From JAJPKK01 sp963807015 (GTDB taxonomy: Bacteria; Pseudomonadota; Alphaproteobacteria; Rhizobiales; Xanthobacteraceae): a stretch of 64,000 bases of DNA. Position numbers and translations under genes: made by a program. The notes below the pieces were generated by a model. It saw only the letters and a list, made by a program, of their open reading frames with translations, had not been told where the DNA came from and ran no database searches. Position 1 is the first letter of the stretch. Each line of letters begins with the position of its first letter. Shown here piece after piece: positions 1 through 8,332 of the stretch. The stretch lies in contig CAWEAS010000022.1 of assembly GCA_963807015.1 (NCBI GenBank), positions 1 to 64,000 on the forward strand, given 5' to 3'.

Positions 1-73
1 GGAGTGGAGGGACTTCGAACCCCCAACCCCCGGTTTTGGAGACCGGTGCTCTGGCCAATTGAGCTACACTCCT
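1..73 (-). tRNA. tRNA-Trp (CCA), 3' end cut by window edge
   Basis: Read on the minus strand, the sequence folds as a cloverleaf with a D-arm (AGCTCAATTGGCCAGAGC), an anticodon loop CTCCAAA giving CCA (Trp), and a T-arm GGGGGTTCGAAGTCCC. The 5' acceptor strand AGGAGTG starts at 73. The last acceptor base, the discriminator and the CCA lie before position 1. In related genomes tRNA-Trp normally precedes secE-nusG, which would lie to the left of the window. Confidence 0.96.
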
Positions 74-216
74 AGGGCGGGCGAACCATGCCTCCCGAAG
101 GAACTGCCATTGTTTTTCATGCATGAGCGCGGGCCGCGATGCAAGGCCCTGCCCTCTCGCACCACCAAGCCCCGGGGCGCCGCGGTACCCGCCCTAGCGC
201 CGCGGCAAAAGAAAAA

Positions 217-240
217 CGGCCCCGGATTGCTCCGGGACCG
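217..240 (-). terminator. Rho-independent terminator of the PEBP-family gene
   Basis: On the minus strand a hairpin (CGG, one mismatch, then CCCGGA pairing with TCCGGG across a 4-nt loop) is followed directly by TTTTTC. It lies about 45 bp past the stop codon of the minus-strand gene that ends at 285. Confidence 0.7.
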
Positions 241-284
241 CTCGAACTTGCGATACCTGCGGGCAAAGCCCGCACTGCCTCAGC

Positions 285-866
285 TCATTGCGGCTTGACG
301 AAGAGGCCGACGAGACCGGCGGCGCCCTTGGTGTGGCCGGCGAGCTTTGCCTGCAGTTCCGGCAAGGTCAGGCCGGGCGGCAGTTCGGTCGGGGCGAGAT
401 CGGTTGCGATCACCATGTAGGTGTAGTGATGCGGGGAGCCCGGCGGGGTGCACGGCCCGGAGAAGAAGCCGACTCCCTGGGTGCTCTTGCCGCCCACGTA
501 CTTCGGCGACTCCTTGCTGAGCTCGCCCTCCGCGAACGACGTCGTCGTCGGGGCGATGCCGTAGGCGACCCAGTGGAACACGCCGAGACCGCCGCGGCCT
601 TCGGGGTCCACCATGGTGAACGCGAAGCTCTTGGTGCCTTCCGGCGTGCCCGACCAGGACAGCTCGGGCGAAACGTTGTCGCCGACGCAGTTCGGATTCT
701 GCGGGTTCTTGTTGGCGACCTTCTTCGGCATCATCGTGCCGTCCTTGAAGGTCGAGGACGTGAGTGCGAACGGCTCCGCCGCGTTGGCGGCGCCGCCCAT
801 GCCCCAAGCGGCGAGCACCAGACCGCCGGCGGCGACGAGGCTGTAGAGATGACGCGTAACTGACAT
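285..866 (-). CDS. Exported PEBP-family (YbhB/YbcL, Raf-kinase-inhibitor-like) protein
   Basis: A 193-residue protein whose N-terminal signal peptide ends near AANAA (about residue 30). The mature part has the phosphatidylethanolamine-binding-protein signatures: NCVGDNVSPELSWSG, the DPEG motif within FTMVDPEGRGG, FHWVAYGI, and a late PHHYTYMVIATD segment, which line the ligand pocket of bacterial PEBPs. Bacterial YbhB/YbcL proteins are periplasmic or cytoplasmic and their ligands are mostly unknown, so no reaction is assigned. The gene is monocistronic, with its own terminator downstream and a run of about 370 non-coding bases upstream. A strong antisense open frame covers the same bases but has no family features. 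Confidence 0.9.
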   Translation of the reverse strand: MSVTRHLYSLVAAGGLVLAAWGMGGAANAAEPFALTSSTFKDGTMMPKKVANKNPQNPNCVGDNVSPELSWSGTPEGTKSFAFTMVDPEGRGGLGVFHWVAYGIAPTTTSFAEGELSKESPKYVGGKSTQGVGFFSGPCTPPGSPHHYTYMVIATDLAPTELPPGLTLPELQAKLAGHTKGAAGLVGLFVKPQ

Positions 867-1239
867 GAGATTTCCTTCCGAGGGTTCCTCATCCCTTGGC
901 GGTCGCCGTCACCCGCGGACGCCGGACAGGCTTGAGCGGGAAGACGCCCGATTTTCCAGTCACATTCGGGTTCAACGTCCGGAAGGTTGAGGAAGGGGGT
1001 CACACGCCTCTGCGGGCGTGCCCGGCGTTCTTATCGCATTGCAATGAAGCCAGCAACCGCGCGCCGGCTGAGTCGCAGGCGGCTACGCTGGCCAACATTG
1101 CCACGGGCCGGATTCACCATGCTGGCGAAGCTCCAGCCGGCGGCCAGCATTTGCTCTTCAAAGCTTCATTGCGATGAAAGATGATCCGGTGCAGAGATCG
1201 GAAGCGCGCGATTTGATTGTTCAAGACTCTAGGTTGTAG
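867..1239. other. Intergenic region between divergent genes; separated inverted repeat
   Basis: No convincing gene. It contains a 14-bp inverted repeat with one mismatch: cattgcaatgaagc at 1037-1050 and gcttcattgcgatg at 1163-1176, 112 bp apart. It must hold the promoters of the PEBP gene (leftward) and of the TIR-STAND gene (rightward), but I cannot place them with confidence. Confidence 0.4.
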
Positions 1240-3942
1240 GTGATGCAGCGCTGGTTTCTGAGTTACCACTCGCCAGACCAGGCGCTCGCGGAGCAGCTCA
1301 AGACTGCGATCGAGCGCAAAGATCCGACGTCCCATGTCTTCATGGCGGTCCACTACAACCGGGCCGGCGGCTTCTGGACGGCGCAGCTCGCCCAGGAAAT
1401 CGCGGACGCCACGGCGTTCATTCTGCTGGTGGGAGAGCGCGGCCTCGGTCCCTGGCAGGTGCTGGAATACGACGAGGCGCTCGACAAACGGGTGCAGGCC
1501 CCGGATTTTCCGCTCGTCCTCATGTTGTTGGAGGGGCAGAACGCGCCAGGCTTGCCGTTCCTGCGGCGACTGCACTGGATCGTCGCCCCGGATCTGACCT
1601 CCGATAAAGAAGTCGCAAGGCTCTTCGATGCAGCGGCCGGCACCGGCTCGCGGCCGGGCGAATTGTGGCGCCACGCCGCCCCCTATCGCGGGCTTGCCGC
1701 CATGACCGAGGAGGATAGCGACTACTTCTTCGGGCGGACGTCGGAGACTGTCGAGTCGCTCAACGCGATTGCCGTTCCTGAGAAGCTTCCGATCCTTATC
1801 GGCAATTCGGGGGTGGGCAAATCTTCGCTGGCCCAGGCCGGCGTGTTGGCGGCGCTCAAGCGCCAGGCGTGGCCCGATCAGGCGCGCGTATCCAATCAGT
1901 GGCCGGAGGTCTTTCAGAACAGCCGCCAATGGTTGTTTCTAAAGCTCAAGCCGGGCACGGAGCCGCTGCGGGCGCTCGTCGCAGCCTTCCTCGACTGCTG
2001 GCAATTCGCGGCGACCGATCCTGAGCGGGTCAAGCACCAGAACGGTTGGATCGAGCTGCTGCGGGACGACAAGGCGACGCTGCGCGACTTGATCGACGCT
2101 ACCGAGCGCCGCCGGCTTGAGCTTGAGCAGTCGAAACCGTCGGCCTTTTTCCTGTATGTGGACCAGGGCGAGGAGCTCTACGTCCGCGCCGACGAGCGCC
2201 AGCGCAAGCGCTTCTCCGAGCTCCTCGGCCAGGCACTGACCGTGCCGCGTTTTCGCGCCATGATGAGCCTGCGATCGGACTTCCTCGGTCACCTGCAAAA
2301 CGATGCCCCGCTCTTCAAGGGGCGGCTCCAGATCGACGTGCCGCCGCTCGGCGAGCCGGAACTGCGCCAGGTCATCAGCCAGCCGGCCGAGCTGCTGGCG
2401 GCCCGTTTCGAAAGTCCGACCCTCGTCGACATCATCACGCGGCGGACCGTCGAGGATTCCGTCAAGGACGTCGGCGCTTTGCCGCTCCTCTCCTACACGC
2501 TAGACGACATGTGGACGCAGATGGTGCGCCAGGGCGACGGCATCCTGCGTCTTCCCGCACAGTCCTTCGAGCTTGGCGGCGTCCTCGTCTCGCGCGCCAG
2601 CAGCTTCCTTGCGGCGCATGCGGAGAGCGAGGCGGCGCTCCGGCGCGTGCTGACGATACGATGTGCCACCGTGCGGCAGGACGGCGAGCCAACGCGGCGA
2701 CGGGCGCCCCGCTCCGAATTTTCCGATCAGGAATGGCGGCTTGTCTCGGAGCTTGCCGATTACCCCAATCGCCTTCTCGTCACCGTGACCCAGGGCGGCG
2801 AGACCTACACCGAGGTCGCGCATGAGGCGATTTTCCGGCGCTGGGACAAGCTGAAAGAGTGGATTGCCGCCGAGCGGGGCTTCCTTGCCTGGCGAAGCGG
2901 ACTGGAATTCGCCAAGCGCGAATGGGAGGAGACGCCGGCGCGTTCAAAGAGCGATGCATTGCTCAGGGGCTTCGCGTTGAAGCAGGCGCGCGGCTGGCTG
3001 TCGCGGCGTCCGGAGGACATCCCGGCGCCCGAGCGTGACTTCATCGTGCGGAGCCGCCGCAGGGTACTGGTTCGCCGCCTCGCCGCATCCTCGCTCGTTG
3101 CCGTTTTAGCGGCAGGACTCGCGATTTGGTGGCAGTGGCCATGGCTAAACGAACATTCTTACGCGCTGCTCCGCGCCCACCCTCTCACGGCTACGCAAGA
3201 ACGCGCACTCATGCCGCTCGCCGACTTCACCGAATGCGCCGACTGCCCGAAGATGGTGGTCATTCCGGCAGGCAGCGTCACCATCGGCTATCAACCCAAC
3301 CCCGACGAGCAGCCGACCCACATGGTGACGTTCGAGCGGCCGTTCGCCGTCTCGGCCTTCGAACTCACGTTCGACCAGTGGCAAGCTTGCGTGGCGCACG
3401 GCGACTGTACGCAGGTGACCAACGACAACGGCTGGGGCCGCGGCCGTCAGCCGGTCATCAACATCAGCTGGAAGGACGCGAAACAATACGTGGCCTGGCT
3501 TGGACGTATCACCGGCAAGGACTATCGGCTGCTGACGGAAGCCGAATGGGAATACGCGGCCAGGGCAAATCCCCCGGCCGGGCACACGACGCATTTCTCA
3601 TTCGGCAACGACGATGCGGTGCTCGATCAGTATGCGTGGTTCGCCCTGGACTCCGACGGCCAGCCGCATCCCGTGGGAGAGAAGAAGCCCAGCCGTTTCC
3701 AGCTTTACGACATGCACGGCAACGTGTCGGAGTGGGTCGAGGATTGTTATCGGGACAACTACCAAGATGCCGATCCGAACGGGGCGGCCTGGACGGGCGG
3801 AAATTGCACCCACCGCGTCATCCGCGGAGGCTCCTGGGTTCAGCGCGCCCGCATGCTGCGGTCGGCTGCGCGCGACTGGTGGAACTTCGACAAGGGAAGC
3901 GACAGCATCGGCATTCGGGTCGGACGCTCGCTCGCGCCCTGA
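1240..3942 (+). CDS. TIR - STAND NTPase - formylglycine-generating-enzyme-like fusion protein
   Basis: A 900-residue multidomain protein. Residues 1-130 form a TIR domain (FLSYHSPD near the start, then PWQVLEYDEAL with Glu about 4 residues after Trp 71, where TIR NADases carry the catalytic Glu). A STAND-type NTPase follows: Walker A GNSGVGKSS at about 188-196 and a Walker-B-like YVDQGEELY at about 305-313, the form seen in the nSTAND1 group. A membrane-spanning segment rich in Ala, Val and Trp lies at about 616-636. Residues 670-898 form an FGE-sulfatase (SUMF1) fold (LLTEAEWEYAAR, MHGNVSEWVEDCY, RVIRGGSW). FGE-like folds without sulfatases often act as ligand-binding modules. The start may be GTG 1240 or ATG 1243, after AGG at 1231. 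A signalling or defence role is inferred; no partner gene is co-transcribed. Confidence 0.9.
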   Translation: MMQRWFLSYHSPDQALAEQLKTAIERKDPTSHVFMAVHYNRAGGFWTAQLAQEIADATAFILLVGERGLGPWQVLEYDEALDKRVQAPDFPLVLMLLEGQNAPGLPFLRRLHWIVAPDLTSDKEVARLFDAAAGTGSRPGELWRHAAPYRGLAAMTEEDSDYFFGRTSETVESLNAIAVPEKLPILIGNSGVGKSSLAQAGVLAALKRQAWPDQARVSNQWPEVFQNSRQWLFLKLKPGTEPLRALVAAFLDCWQFAATDPERVKHQNGWIELLRDDKATLRDLIDATERRRLELEQSKPSAFFLYVDQGEELYVRADERQRKRFSELLGQALTVPRFRAMMSLRSDFLGHLQNDAPLFKGRLQIDVPPLGEPELRQVISQPAELLAARFESPTLVDIITRRTVEDSVKDVGALPLLSYTLDDMWTQMVRQGDGILRLPAQSFELGGVLVSRASSFLAAHAESEAALRRVLTIRCATVRQDGEPTRRRAPRSEFSDQEWRLVSELADYPNRLLVTVTQGGETYTEVAHEAIFRRWDKLKEWIAAERGFLAWRSGLEFAKREWEETPARSKSDALLRGFALKQARGWLSRRPEDIPAPERDFIVRSRRRVLVRRLAASSLVAVLAAGLAIWWQWPWLNEHSYALLRAHPLTATQERALMPLADFTECADCPKMVVIPAGSVTIGYQPNPDEQPTHMVTFERPFAVSAFELTFDQWQACVAHGDCTQVTNDNGWGRGRQPVINISWKDAKQYVAWLGRITGKDYRLLTEAEWEYAARANPPAGHTTHFSFGNDDAVLDQYAWFALDSDGQPHPVGEKKPSRFQLYDMHGNVSEWVEDCYRDNYQDADPNGAAWTGGNCTHRVIRGGSWVQRARMLRSAARDWWNFDKGSDSIGIRVGRSLAP

Positions 3943-4021
3943 GCCGACGGCCGGCGGAGGCCAGCCAATTTTAGCTAGCTAGCACTCACACCCCGGCGGT
4001 CTGACGTGACGAAGCCGCCCG

Positions 4022-6433
4022 CTACTTCGTGCCGTCCTGGTCTGCTGCCGTCTGCCACGCCCGGCAGGACTTGGCGTCGGGCTCCGCCATCCGCGTCGTT
4101 GCGTAGCGGGCATGCCTCGTCGTCGGAAACAGTCTCAGAATATCGCGATTGAGCTTGAGGGCATCGTCCGGGCGTCCGGCGCAGCGATAGATGATCGCCA
4201 TCCACGTGTAGGCGTTGTCGACGGCATTGCCGTTCGGATACTTCTCGACAAGCCTCCGAAATGTCTTTTCCGCGCCCGCTACGTCTTTCCGCGCGACGCC
4301 TTCGGCAAAGATCTCCTCCGCAAGCGCATCATCCAGCAATTTCGAATTCGGGAAATCCTTCTCCAGTGCCACGACCGCGTCGGGAACTTGCTCCGGCGCG
4401 AACTGCACGAGGATGCGCACCTTGCGATACATCATCCATTCACGCAGTGCGGAATTCTGCGGGTTTTGCCCCGCGCTCTGGGATGTCATCTCGATCAGAT
4501 GAAGCGCCTGCCTGAGGTCCCGGTGCGACACGATCTGGGGTGCTTTGCCGGCGGAGGAGTCCGGCTGCTCCACCAGCCGCGAATATTTCATAATGATCGC
4601 GCGCGCGCGCTTGTTGAGATTATCGGGAATCTGGGCAGCTGGCGATTTCAGGAAAGCCAGGTACTGCTGAATCTCGCGCGAGGCTTCCATTACGTATGGT
4701 ATTTCACGCAGATTGATATCGAGCCCGCTGTCCTTCGGGAGTATCCTTTTGAGCGCCGCATCGATCTTCGCCTGATCGGTGGTCACCGGCAGACGATCGA
4801 TCGATACGTTCATCCGACGCAATCCACGTTCGCCAATCTCGACAGCCGCCGGATAATCGAATTCCCGATAAGCAGCACGAGCGGCGAGATACCACAACGT
4901 CGGCTCCTTCGCCAAAACCGTGTTTCCATCCACCATCGCGAGCTGTTCGCGTGCAGCGTAACGGCGGAGAATCCGAACCGCCTGCTTCACCGCCGGCTCC
5001 TCGTAGTCGCGATTTCCGAGCGACATCGCTTGAGACAGTTCGGCCAACGACGCCGTGAACCTGCCTTGATGATAATCGAGCCATGCCAGCATGTACGCGG
5101 CGTCGTCACTCAGGGGCGCCGAAGAGTGTTGCACGACCGCTTCGAAATACGGTCGGGCCGCGGCGGCACGCTCGGCGAAAGACGGAACGACGGCGCTCAG
5201 CGGCTTGTTGTCGGACAGCTCGGGGTGCTGGTTCAGAAATGCCAGTGCATCGTTCACCGGCTCCTGCGAGTCCTCCAGCTTCGGCAACTGGACGTGATTT
5301 GCGGTCTCCTGGAGCAGATCCTTGAGAAGCTGATGACCCTTCCCATAGCGCAGCACGTCGATGATGACCGAGTTGGGGTTTGCCTCCAGCGCCTTGTCGA
5401 TATCGCCGATGGTATAGAACAAAAATTCATTGAAAGGCTCCGAGGGATTCTTCGCGAGGAAATCTTTGATATCGGCTCGAACCTTGGGGAAGCCGGTCTT
5501 CGGGCCATAAATGTCGTCCGAATAGTAGCTGTATCCCGCAAGACGACCAGTCGATCCCATGGGAAGGAGCGACCATACGCGGGAGCGCAATTTTTTTGAC
5601 TTGTACTGGCTGAACGCCTTGTCCAGCGCTTCGTTTGCTATGTCTGCCGAAGCGTCCAGTGAGACGTTGCGCACCGCAAGTGCAATATCTCCCCACAGTC
5701 CGTAATCGTTGCTGCCCTTCGCCTGATCTTTCCGTATGGCCTCGCGAATTTTAGGTAGAAACAGCTTGAGTGACGGCTGCGACACGTCGACCGCGACGTA
5801 GTTCTGATGTCCGCGGCCGCTGCCGTCGAAGCTTGCCGAATAGAGATAGCCTGCTCCGCCGGCGATGCGGTAGACGGGCAGCCCGGCCGTGGCCGACCGC
5901 GTCGGATCGCCGAGAGTGTCCACGAGCAGCCCCCGCGTCAGGTTGTTTCCCGCCGCGACGGTCTCCATGTCGTCCTTCGAGAGCGGCTCCAACTCGACCT
6001 TTCCCCACGACACGATCACTGATGTCGGAAGACCCGGAAGCCGCGACAGCCATTCGACCTTGAGCGGCAGCTCGTTCATCCGTTTCGAGAGGTTTTCGAT
6101 TTCCGCTTCGATCGCGTTCCGATCGATTGCGACCGGCGCGACGTTCTCCATGAGGTAAACAGGAGCACGATCGTCGCCGTGTATGATGACATTTTTCCGC
6201 GTGCCGTTGCCCTGCGCGGCTGTCATTCGTTGCGAGCGTTCGCACCAAGTGTATCCCTCAAAGACATCGCTCGGCTCGCACTTGAAGGATCGGAAGCCGG
6301 CATTGTCGCGCGCAATCCTTTCGCCCAGCGAGTAGCCTCCGACGGTGTAAGTCGCGGCACCTGCAGTCACGACCACGGCGAGCGCGATCAGCAACGCGAA
6401 CAAGGGTAATGTCGTTTTGCACAGCCTGGTCAC
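4022..6433 (-). CDS. Large membrane-anchored or exported TPR-containing protein, function unknown
   Basis: I place the start at GTG 6433: it is preceded by GGAGGAAG with good spacing and begins directly with a hydrophobic segment (residues about 7-27). An in-frame extension to 6586 has no such support. The 803-residue product has a long N-terminal region without a recognised domain (two Cys at about 41 and 53) and a C-terminal half made of helical TPR-like units: a TPR-like pair around residues 440-500 and further repeats near the end, where FPNSKLLDDA, YPNGNAVDNAYTWMA and the final FPTTRHARYA resemble BamD/YbgF-type repeats. It converges on the TIR-STAND gene and so is not in its operon. A scaffold role on the outer face of the inner membrane is inference. 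Confidence 0.75.
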   Translation of the reverse strand: MTRLCKTTLPLFALLIALAVVVTAGAATYTVGGYSLGERIARDNAGFRSFKCEPSDVFEGYTWCERSQRMTAAQGNGTRKNVIIHGDDRAPVYLMENVAPVAIDRNAIEAEIENLSKRMNELPLKVEWLSRLPGLPTSVIVSWGKVELEPLSKDDMETVAAGNNLTRGLLVDTLGDPTRSATAGLPVYRIAGGAGYLYSASFDGSGRGHQNYVAVDVSQPSLKLFLPKIREAIRKDQAKGSNDYGLWGDIALAVRNVSLDASADIANEALDKAFSQYKSKKLRSRVWSLLPMGSTGRLAGYSYYSDDIYGPKTGFPKVRADIKDFLAKNPSEPFNEFLFYTIGDIDKALEANPNSVIIDVLRYGKGHQLLKDLLQETANHVQLPKLEDSQEPVNDALAFLNQHPELSDNKPLSAVVPSFAERAAAARPYFEAVVQHSSAPLSDDAAYMLAWLDYHQGRFTASLAELSQAMSLGNRDYEEPAVKQAVRILRRYAAREQLAMVDGNTVLAKEPTLWYLAARAAYREFDYPAAVEIGERGLRRMNVSIDRLPVTTDQAKIDAALKRILPKDSGLDINLREIPYVMEASREIQQYLAFLKSPAAQIPDNLNKRARAIIMKYSRLVEQPDSSAGKAPQIVSHRDLRQALHLIEMTSQSAGQNPQNSALREWMMYRKVRILVQFAPEQVPDAVVALEKDFPNSKLLDDALAEEIFAEGVARKDVAGAEKTFRRLVEKYPNGNAVDNAYTWMAIIYRCAGRPDDALKLNRDILRLFPTTRHARYATTRMAEPDAKSCRAWQTAADQDGTK

Positions 6434-6784
6434 AACTTCCTCCGTCGGAATGCGAACTTCCAATGAAGGTTGGGCGCACATCTCAGGTGATGCGCGCATA
6501 TCGGTTGAAGAGGAATCCAGCGCCCGACCCAATGGGAGAGACGGGCGCGGTGCTCCAATAACCGACCAGCGTGAGGGGGCCATCATCCGTCGGAAAAATC
6601 AAGGAGATTTCGCCTCGGCGAAGCTCGCGCGCCGGTCGAGCCGGGCAACGCGAACTCATCCGAACCAATCGACCGGGTGATCCGGTGGCTGGGGCGCGTG
6701 GAAGATTTTCGACTATAAACCGCCCCCCATGACGAACTATGCTGCCAATAAATCGAGCGCTTGCATCACTAAGGGGGAAGCCCA
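6434..6784. other. Intergenic region between divergent genes
   Basis: It separates the minus-strand TPR gene from the plus-strand ModA-like gene. Reading frames continue upstream of 6433 but lack a ribosome site and family features. An AGGGGG-type ribosome site lies just before 6785. No repeat or RNA gene is visible. Confidence 0.4.
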
Positions 6785-7573
6785 ATGAAGAAAACAATGT
6801 TCGCGGCCATGTTCATGTCGGCGTTCATTTCGGCGCCGATGGCGGGAACTGCCTCTGCGCAACCGGCAAAGGGTCAAGACGTGAAGATTTACGCGGCGGC
6901 CGTCGCCAAAGCGCCCCTCACCGCCATCGCGGCCGAATACGAAAAGGCGACGGGAAACAAGGTCACGCTTGTGTTCGATACCGCCGGCGCGACGGAAAAA
7001 CAATTCCGGGCGGATCCGGAAGCGGCGTTACTGATCACGAACGTCACGCTGATCCGGAACGCAGAAAGCGCGGGCGCGCTTCGAGACGGCACCAGCATGC
7101 CGTTCGGCAGCACTTTCGCCGGCGTTGCGGTGACACCGGGGTCCAAGAAACCCGACGTCTCCACCCCGGAAAAATTGAAGGCCGCACTGCTTGCGGCGAA
7201 GCGCATTGCCGTTTCGGACCCCGCCCGCGGGGCGACGGTCGGGACTCACTTCATGAAGATGGTCGAAGCGCTGGGCGTGAAGGACGAGATCCTTCCCAAG
7301 ATCCGGCTCTCGAGCGACGGCGTCGAGACCATGCGGCTTGTCGTCGAAGGCGCGGCCGATCTCGGCGTGTCGCAATCAAGCGAGATCGTGCAGGCGAGCC
7401 CAGATGCGTTGGCCGGCCCGTTTCCCAAGGAGTTTGCCCTCGCCACCGACTTCTCGCTCTGGCATCGCAACGCCCTCTCGCCCGCGGTCGCGGACGTCGT
7501 TGCGCGGCTGACGGGACCCGCCGGGCGTGAAAAACTCGCCGCCGATGGGATCGTCCCTCCTGCCGCCCACTGA
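6785..7573 (+). CDS. Periplasmic substrate-binding protein, ModA-like
   Basis: A 262-residue protein with a clear signal peptide ending near ASA-QPA (about residue 26). The mature part has the order of ModA-type type II binding proteins: VKIYAAAVAKAPL at the start, a PEAALLIT segment, the hinge-region AKRIAVSDPARGATVGTHFMK, a VVEGAADLGVSQSSE motif, and a C-terminal helix (LTGPAGREKLAADGI). Canonical ModA proteins bind molybdate or tungstate. No modB or modC follows, so this is an orphan binding protein and its ligand could differ. The gene starts after a purine-rich AAGGGGGAAG site. Confidence 0.82.
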   Translation: MKKTMFAAMFMSAFISAPMAGTASAQPAKGQDVKIYAAAVAKAPLTAIAAEYEKATGNKVTLVFDTAGATEKQFRADPEAALLITNVTLIRNAESAGALRDGTSMPFGSTFAGVAVTPGSKKPDVSTPEKLKAALLAAKRIAVSDPARGATVGTHFMKMVEALGVKDEILPKIRLSSDGVETMRLVVEGAADLGVSQSSEIVQASPDALAGPFPKEFALATDFSLWHRNALSPAVADVVARLTGPAGREKLAADGIVPPAAH

Positions 7574-7623
7574 CGGGTGCCTGCGCAGCGCTCGCTGGGC
7601 TACATGCGAAGAGCGACCTGAAC

Positions 7624-8028
7624 ATGGGCCGGCTATCGTATCTGGGCTTGCTCTTTGCATGCGCCCTGGCGTCATGCTCGCCGGCGGCGCCCGTCGACGA
7701 GAAGGACTATTCGACCAAGATCGTGGGAGACTGGCTGGGCACCGTCGGAGACACCAACGAGACGATCGCCTTCCGCAGCGACGGACAATTCGTGTCCGAA
7801 GTACGAGAAAGGGGCTTCATCAGCAACACGCTCGGTCAGGGCGTCACGGGCACGATCCGCGGAACCTGGACGATCAATGGCAAGTCCATAACCTTGAATA
7901 TTGCCGGTGCTCAAAACGAGCGCGTCGCGAATCGAAGTACCACAAGCACCATCGAAACATTCACGCCGAATGAGCTGACCGTGAAGAGCGAACGCGGCGA
8001 CACTTCAAAATTCAGGCGAGCGCTCTGA
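7624..8028 (+). CDS. Small predicted lipoprotein, function unknown
   Basis: A 134-residue protein with a short signal sequence ending in a lipobox (LASC, Cys about residue 19), so the product should be lipidated and membrane-anchored. The rest looks like a small beta-rich domain (IVGDWLGTVGDTNETIAF, GTIRGTWTINGKSITL), the pattern of single-domain lipocalin-like or META/DUF-type lipoproteins, but I cannot name the family. It begins about 50 bp after the ModA-like gene and may be co-transcribed. It is the last chromosomal gene before the island boundary at 8118. Confidence 0.72.
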   Translation: MGRLSYLGLLFACALASCSPAAPVDEKDYSTKIVGDWLGTVGDTNETIAFRSDGQFVSEVRERGFISNTLGQGVTGTIRGTWTINGKSITLNIAGAQNERVANRSTTSTIETFTPNELTVKSERGDTSKFRRAL

Positions 8029-8117
8029 CGTCGTCAGACCAGCACCGAGGCGATCTGAGATTGCCGCGCCCACTATTTGTTGCGGCGCCCAAAAGCACGC
8101 TCGTGTTGCGGAAGAGC

Positions 8118-8164
8118 GTGGAGCGGGTGAAGGGAATCGAACCCTCGTCATCAGCTTGGAAGGC
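8118..8164. repeat. Left attachment site (tRNA-Gly 3' fragment)
   Basis: These 47 bp are identical to 22257-22303, the 3' part of tRNA-Gly(TCC). Only this part of a tRNA is present, so it is an att remnant and not a gene. Just inside, aaggc(agatgac)... gcctt forms a small palindrome. Confidence 0.95.
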
Positions 8165-8332
8165 AGATGACAGCCTTGCTCTGGGGGTCACGCGACCTAA
8201 CGAGAAACCCCGGATTTAACGGCCAATCCCTTGCATTTCCGATGGGAAGTTGCACAACGTTAGTCACAGCTTCCAACGCACTCTAACAGGTGCCTGCTGT
8301 GACCCGGTGTGACCCCAGGGGGAGGATCATCC

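Noticed and set aside
4112..5599. 495-codon plus-strand frame over the TPR protein
   Set aside because: Antisense frame with no coding pattern; the minus-strand gene has a signal anchor and TPR motifs.
8118..8164. A second tRNA-Gly gene at the left island edge
   Set aside because: Only the 3' part is present; no D-arm or 5' acceptor strand follows, so it is an att fragment.
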